Source: Syntrophomonas sp. (GTDB lineage: Bacteria; Bacillota; Syntrophomonadia; Syntrophomonadales; Syntrophomonadaceae). From it: 8,301 bases of DNA. Under the pieces are notes generated by a model, which saw only the letters and a list, made by a program, of their open reading frames with translations, was not told the DNA's origin and ran no database searches. Numbering within the stretch: the first letter of the stretch is position 1; each line of letters opens with the position of its first letter. Shown piece by piece: positions 6,111 through 8,301 of this stretch. The position numbers and the translations under genes were made by a program. The stretch is taken from assembly GCA_028693695.1 (NCBI GenBank), contig JAQUUV010000085.1:1-8301 (forward strand). The letters are read 5' to 3'.

Positions 6111-6236
6111 ATAGCCTTTAAGCATGCAGATGGTCATGAGAGTGGGACTCATATCGGACATGTCGCTATTTATATGGGTGAAATAAATGGGCAACTATCA
6201 GTATTTAGTACTCTTCAAAATATTATGCTTGGTTAG
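6111..6236 (+). pseudogene. Relic of a probable NlpC/P60-type cell-wall hydrolase (3' end)
   Basis: After a TGA (6108-6110), a 41-codon plus-strand frame runs to TAG 6234-6236. It encodes a segment reading ADGHESGTHIGHVAIYMGE followed by about 17 residues. The H-V-x-I-Y-M-G strand is characteristic of NlpC/P60-like or CHAP-like papain-fold peptidoglycan hydrolases, where this histidine is catalytic. No start codon, ribosome binding site or upstream catalytic cysteine is present, so this is a fragment. It appears cut off by the 3' end of the minus-strand operon, since its stop overlaps the stop of the DUF4130 gene. The family assignment is from a short motif only. Confidence 0.4.
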
Positions 6237-7039
6237 TCCATGGCGTAATATGAGTCCTGGTCTTTACATAAAGAAGGAGTTTGAAACTCCAATAGGTGGC
6301 GACGATAGCGCTGGGGAACAAAATGGGATTGCAGGCGTGGATTGTATCGGGATTCGATACTGATTTGCTGAAAATAGCGCTGCCATAGTTGCTGCCAATG
6401 CTGCTCTGCGCTAGGCATATCATCGTCCATGTGGTAAGAAAACTCGGTTAGATACCATTTGAATTGTATGGCGGATTTATCTTTACGATGATCCTGCCCG
6501 TCGTAAATAATGGCCAGCTTTCTCTTTTGGTCGTGAATAATCCAACGTTCGCCAGCCAAACGATCAGCAAAGTGATCAGCAATCAGAGTCAGAATGTGGT
6601 GATCAGGTGACAGAACGGCGTACAGAAAATTACCGGTGTCCTTAAAACGTATCAAACCTAAGAAGCGATGGACTTCAGCGGTAACCTTCCTGTCCAGTTT
6701 ATGTACAGGATAGACAGCCGGATGACTGTGATAAAGATCCACTTTTGCTCCCATTTTAAACCCCAGACGAAGATAGTTAAGAATGAGGTTTTCCTTATCA
6801 GAGGATGAGGATAGATAAACATGATAGATTATAGCCACAGCATCTGCTGATATTTTTTCTTCAATAGCTTGGTGAACACGGTTAGCAAGAGCAGGTTCGG
6901 TCAATACAACCGTACTGCTCAGCATCAGCGTGGGTTGGTAGTATTCATGCTGGTAGATGCCAGTAGCAGCTTCCTGGTAATAATGGTGATATATGCAGGT
7001 TAAGAGTCCGTCGAAACTGCCATCGTATAAATATTCCAT
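6233..7039 (-). CDS. DUF4130 protein, partner of the radical SAM DNA modification/repair protein
   Basis: This 268-residue protein matches what I know of the family named 'probable DNA metabolism protein' (TIGR03915, with DUF4130), which is encoded next to the radical SAM protein found directly upstream here. In other bacteria DUF4130 is fused to a UdgX-type uracil-DNA-glycosylase-family protein, so a role in DNA damage handling is likely, but no reaction is established. Visible features are the N-terminal YDGSFDGLLTCIY (5-17), RFLGLIRF (125-132), ERWIIHD (164-170), WQQLWQRYF (215-223), R231-x-N233, and FVPQRYRRHLLEF (240-252), which is typical of the DUF4130 C-terminus. Length is normal and the gene looks intact. 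It starts 22 bases after the radical SAM stop, in the same operon. ATG 7039 is chosen over TTG 7054 because GGAGAGAG lies between them. Confidence 0.9.
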   Translation of the reverse strand: MEYLYDGSFDGLLTCIYHHYYQEAATGIYQHEYYQPTLMLSSTVVLTEPALANRVHQAIEEKISADAVAIIYHVYLSSSSDKENLILNYLRLGFKMGAKVDLYHSHPAVYPVHKLDRKVTAEVHRFLGLIRFKDTGNFLYAVLSPDHHILTLIADHFADRLAGERWIIHDQKRKLAIIYDGQDHRKDKSAIQFKWYLTEFSYHMDDDMPSAEQHWQQLWQRYFQQISIESRYNPRLQSHFVPQRYRRHLLEFQTPSLCKDQDSYYAMD

Positions 7040-7044
7040 TGATT

Positions 7045-7052
7045 CTCTCTCC
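7045..7052 (-). promoter_or_regulatory. Ribosome binding site deciding the DUF4130 protein start
   Basis: GGAGAGAG on the minus strand (7052 down to 7045) lies five to seven bases before ATG 7039. The in-frame TTG at 7054 overlaps it, so the ATG is preferred. Confidence 0.6.
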
Positions 7053-7061
7053 AAAACGCTG

Positions 7062-8288
7062 CTAAAACAGACTTATTTGACTTAATGGGGGTTCTGGATG
7101 CATAACGCGACGGATCACCACCGGGTCAAAAGGCTTATTTCCTGGATAAATCCCTTTGCAGGTCACGAAGTATTGAGCTCGTTTGAAAACAACGCCCAGT
7201 TGTTTTAATTCGTCAGCTGAAACTGCCGCTACACGCCGCTGGTTGATGATACGCCAGGCTGATTTAGGACCAATACCCGGTATCCGCAGCAGTTCCTCAA
7301 AAGAAGCGCGATTGATCTCCAGGGGAAAGTACTCCGGATGTCTCAGTGCCCAAGCACACTTGGGATCTATCTCTGTTTCTAGATTGGCATGGTTCGCATC
7401 GACTATTTCTTCAGCTTTGAAATGGTAAAAACGAAGCAGCCAGTCCGACTGGTAAAGGCGATGTTCTCGCAGCAGTGGCGGTACAGTCGCTAGGGCAGGT
7501 AGATTGGAATCCTGATTGACAGGCACATAAGCTGAGAAATAGACACGTTTTAGTCCAAAGTTCTGGTATAGGGCCTGGGTTGCATGTAGAATTGTCAGAT
7601 CGCTATCTTGACTGGCTCCTACAATCATCTGGGTTGATTGACCACCGGGAACAAAACGGGGTGTATGGCGAAAACGTCTGTGATCCACCTTATGCACCAG
7701 GATTTGATCCTTGAGTTGCTGCATGGAAGCGTATACGATCGGAAGAGACTTTTGCGGTGCTAGAAGTCGCAAACTGTGTTCGGTGGGCTGTTCAATATTA
7801 ACGCTCATCCGATCACAAAGAAGTCCGGCTTGATTTATCAAAGATGGGTCAGCACCGGGGATTACCTTTACATGAATATAGCCCTGGAACTCATATTCTT
7901 CACGCAACAATCTCAGGACCTGGAGGATTTTTTCCATAGTGTAATCAGGAGATTTCTCCACTGCAGCACTTAGAAACAAGCCCTCAATATAATTACGCCG
8001 GTAAAACTGCATGGTCAGATCGGCAAGTTCCCGCGAAGTAAAACTGGCCCTGGGAATATTATTGGAACGTCGACTTACACAATAACGGCAGTCAAAGATA
8101 CAATCGTTACTTAGTAAGATTTTTAATAATGAAATACAGCGTCCATCAGCAGACCATGCATGACATATGCCAAACGATTTGGTATTTCCGGTTCCGCCCT
8201 GGTTCTTCCTGGAAACGCCGCTAGAAGAACATGAAACGTCGTATTTCGCAGCACCAGCCAGAATATCAAGCTTGGTCAGGATATCCAT
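7062..8288 (-). CDS. Putative DNA modification/repair radical SAM protein with helix-hairpin-helix
   Basis: This 408-residue radical SAM protein fits the family described as a putative DNA modification/repair radical SAM protein (TIGR03916). The [4Fe-4S] cluster motif is C63-IFD-C67-RY-C70, and further cysteines at 20, 42 and 51 lie just upstream. The barrel covers roughly residues 55-260. A helix-hairpin-helix with IPGIGPK (336-342), within LEINRASFEELLR..., points to non-specific DNA binding. The C-terminus (HPEPPLSQISLF) is short and ordered like the family's. The protein should cleave S-adenosylmethionine to a radical and act on DNA or a DNA-linked substrate, though the actual reaction is unknown. 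The ATG has GAGGTGA six bases upstream. It is the first visible gene of the operon with the DUF4130 partner. Whether a uracil-glycosylase-like gene lies further upstream cannot be seen. Confidence 0.93.
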   Translation of the reverse strand: MDILTKLDILAGAAKYDVSCSSSGVSRKNQGGTGNTKSFGICHAWSADGRCISLLKILLSNDCIFDCRYCVSRRSNNIPRASFTSRELADLTMQFYRRNYIEGLFLSAAVEKSPDYTMEKILQVLRLLREEYEFQGYIHVKVIPGADPSLINQAGLLCDRMSVNIEQPTEHSLRLLAPQKSLPIVYASMQQLKDQILVHKVDHRRFRHTPRFVPGGQSTQMIVGASQDSDLTILHATQALYQNFGLKRVYFSAYVPVNQDSNLPALATVPPLLREHRLYQSDWLLRFYHFKAEEIVDANHANLETEIDPKCAWALRHPEYFPLEINRASFEELLRIPGIGPKSAWRIINQRRVAAVSADELKQLGVVFKRAQYFVTCKGIYPGNKPFDPVVIRRVMHPEPPLSQISLF

Positions 8289-8294
8289 TCAAAG

Positions 8295-8301
8295 TCACCT
8301 C
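8295..8301 (-). promoter_or_regulatory. Ribosome binding site of the radical SAM gene
   Basis: GAGGTGA on the minus strand (8301 down to 8295) lies six bases before ATG 8288. It confirms the gene is complete at its 5' end, although its promoter is beyond the window. Confidence 0.7.

Noticed and set aside
6223..6423. Minus-strand frame 6223-6423 overlapping the end of the DUF4130 gene
   Set aside because: It lies in an alternative frame of the same strand, and the DUF4130 C-terminal motifs are in the longer frame.
7183..7973. Plus-strand frames opposite the radical SAM gene (7183-7428, 7776-7973)
   Set aside because: They are antisense shadows of a gene with clear cluster and HhH motifs.
1..8301. 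CRISPR array, tRNA/rRNA genes, insertion sequence ends or a riboswitch
   Set aside because: I saw no regularly spaced repeats, no cloverleaf or rRNA-like sequence, no transposase, no flanking duplications and no known riboswitch core by eye. A structured-RNA search was not possible.

Overview
The window looks like an accessory stretch of a Bacillota (Clostridia-like) chromosome. Strong Shine-Dalgarno sequences precede nearly every gene. The M18 aminopeptidase is of the clostridial type. The minus-strand pair of a radical SAM protein and a DUF4130 protein is, from family knowledge, common in anaerobic Firmicutes. Species cannot be fixed from the sequence.

Layout. (1) 1-550: the 3' end of a plus-strand gene I do not recognise. 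(2) 744-2030: a complete M18 metallo-aminopeptidase with its own promoter and all expected metal ligands. (3) 2031-4635: an accessory patch holding a short orphan reading frame, a VapBC-type toxin-antitoxin operon with a candidate operator of two adjacent palindromes, a second orphan coding fragment, and a three-part protein ending in a clear HD phosphohydrolase domain. (4) 4890-5411: an AT-rich shikimate-kinase-like P-loop kinase that lacks an expected shikimate-binding arginine. (5) 5506-6024, minus strand: a small Gly/Val/Lys-rich protein of unknown function, convergent with the kinase and preceded by an inverted repeat. (6) 6111-6236: a relic of what looks like an NlpC/P60-type cell-wall hydrolase. 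(7) 6233-8288, minus strand: a two-gene operon of a DNA modification/repair radical SAM protein with a helix-hairpin-helix, followed by its DUF4130 partner.

Two groups of genes clearly work together. The antitoxin and toxin overlap by ATGA and should form an autoregulated complex. The radical SAM and DUF4130 genes are 22 bases apart, form a known conserved pair linked to DNA metabolism, and in other genomes are associated with a uracil-DNA-glycosylase-family protein. The remaining genes seem to be independently transcribed single units.

The best candidate for something undescribed is the 3301-4635 protein. Between an unrecognised N-terminal region and the HD domain it has a segment whose spacing of R, W-T-T-D and R-x(3)-E motifs resembles ADP-ribosyltransferase-like domains. 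If that holds, one chain joins a putative NAD-using transferase fold to a metal-dependent phosphohydrolase, beside a toxin-antitoxin operon and gene relics.
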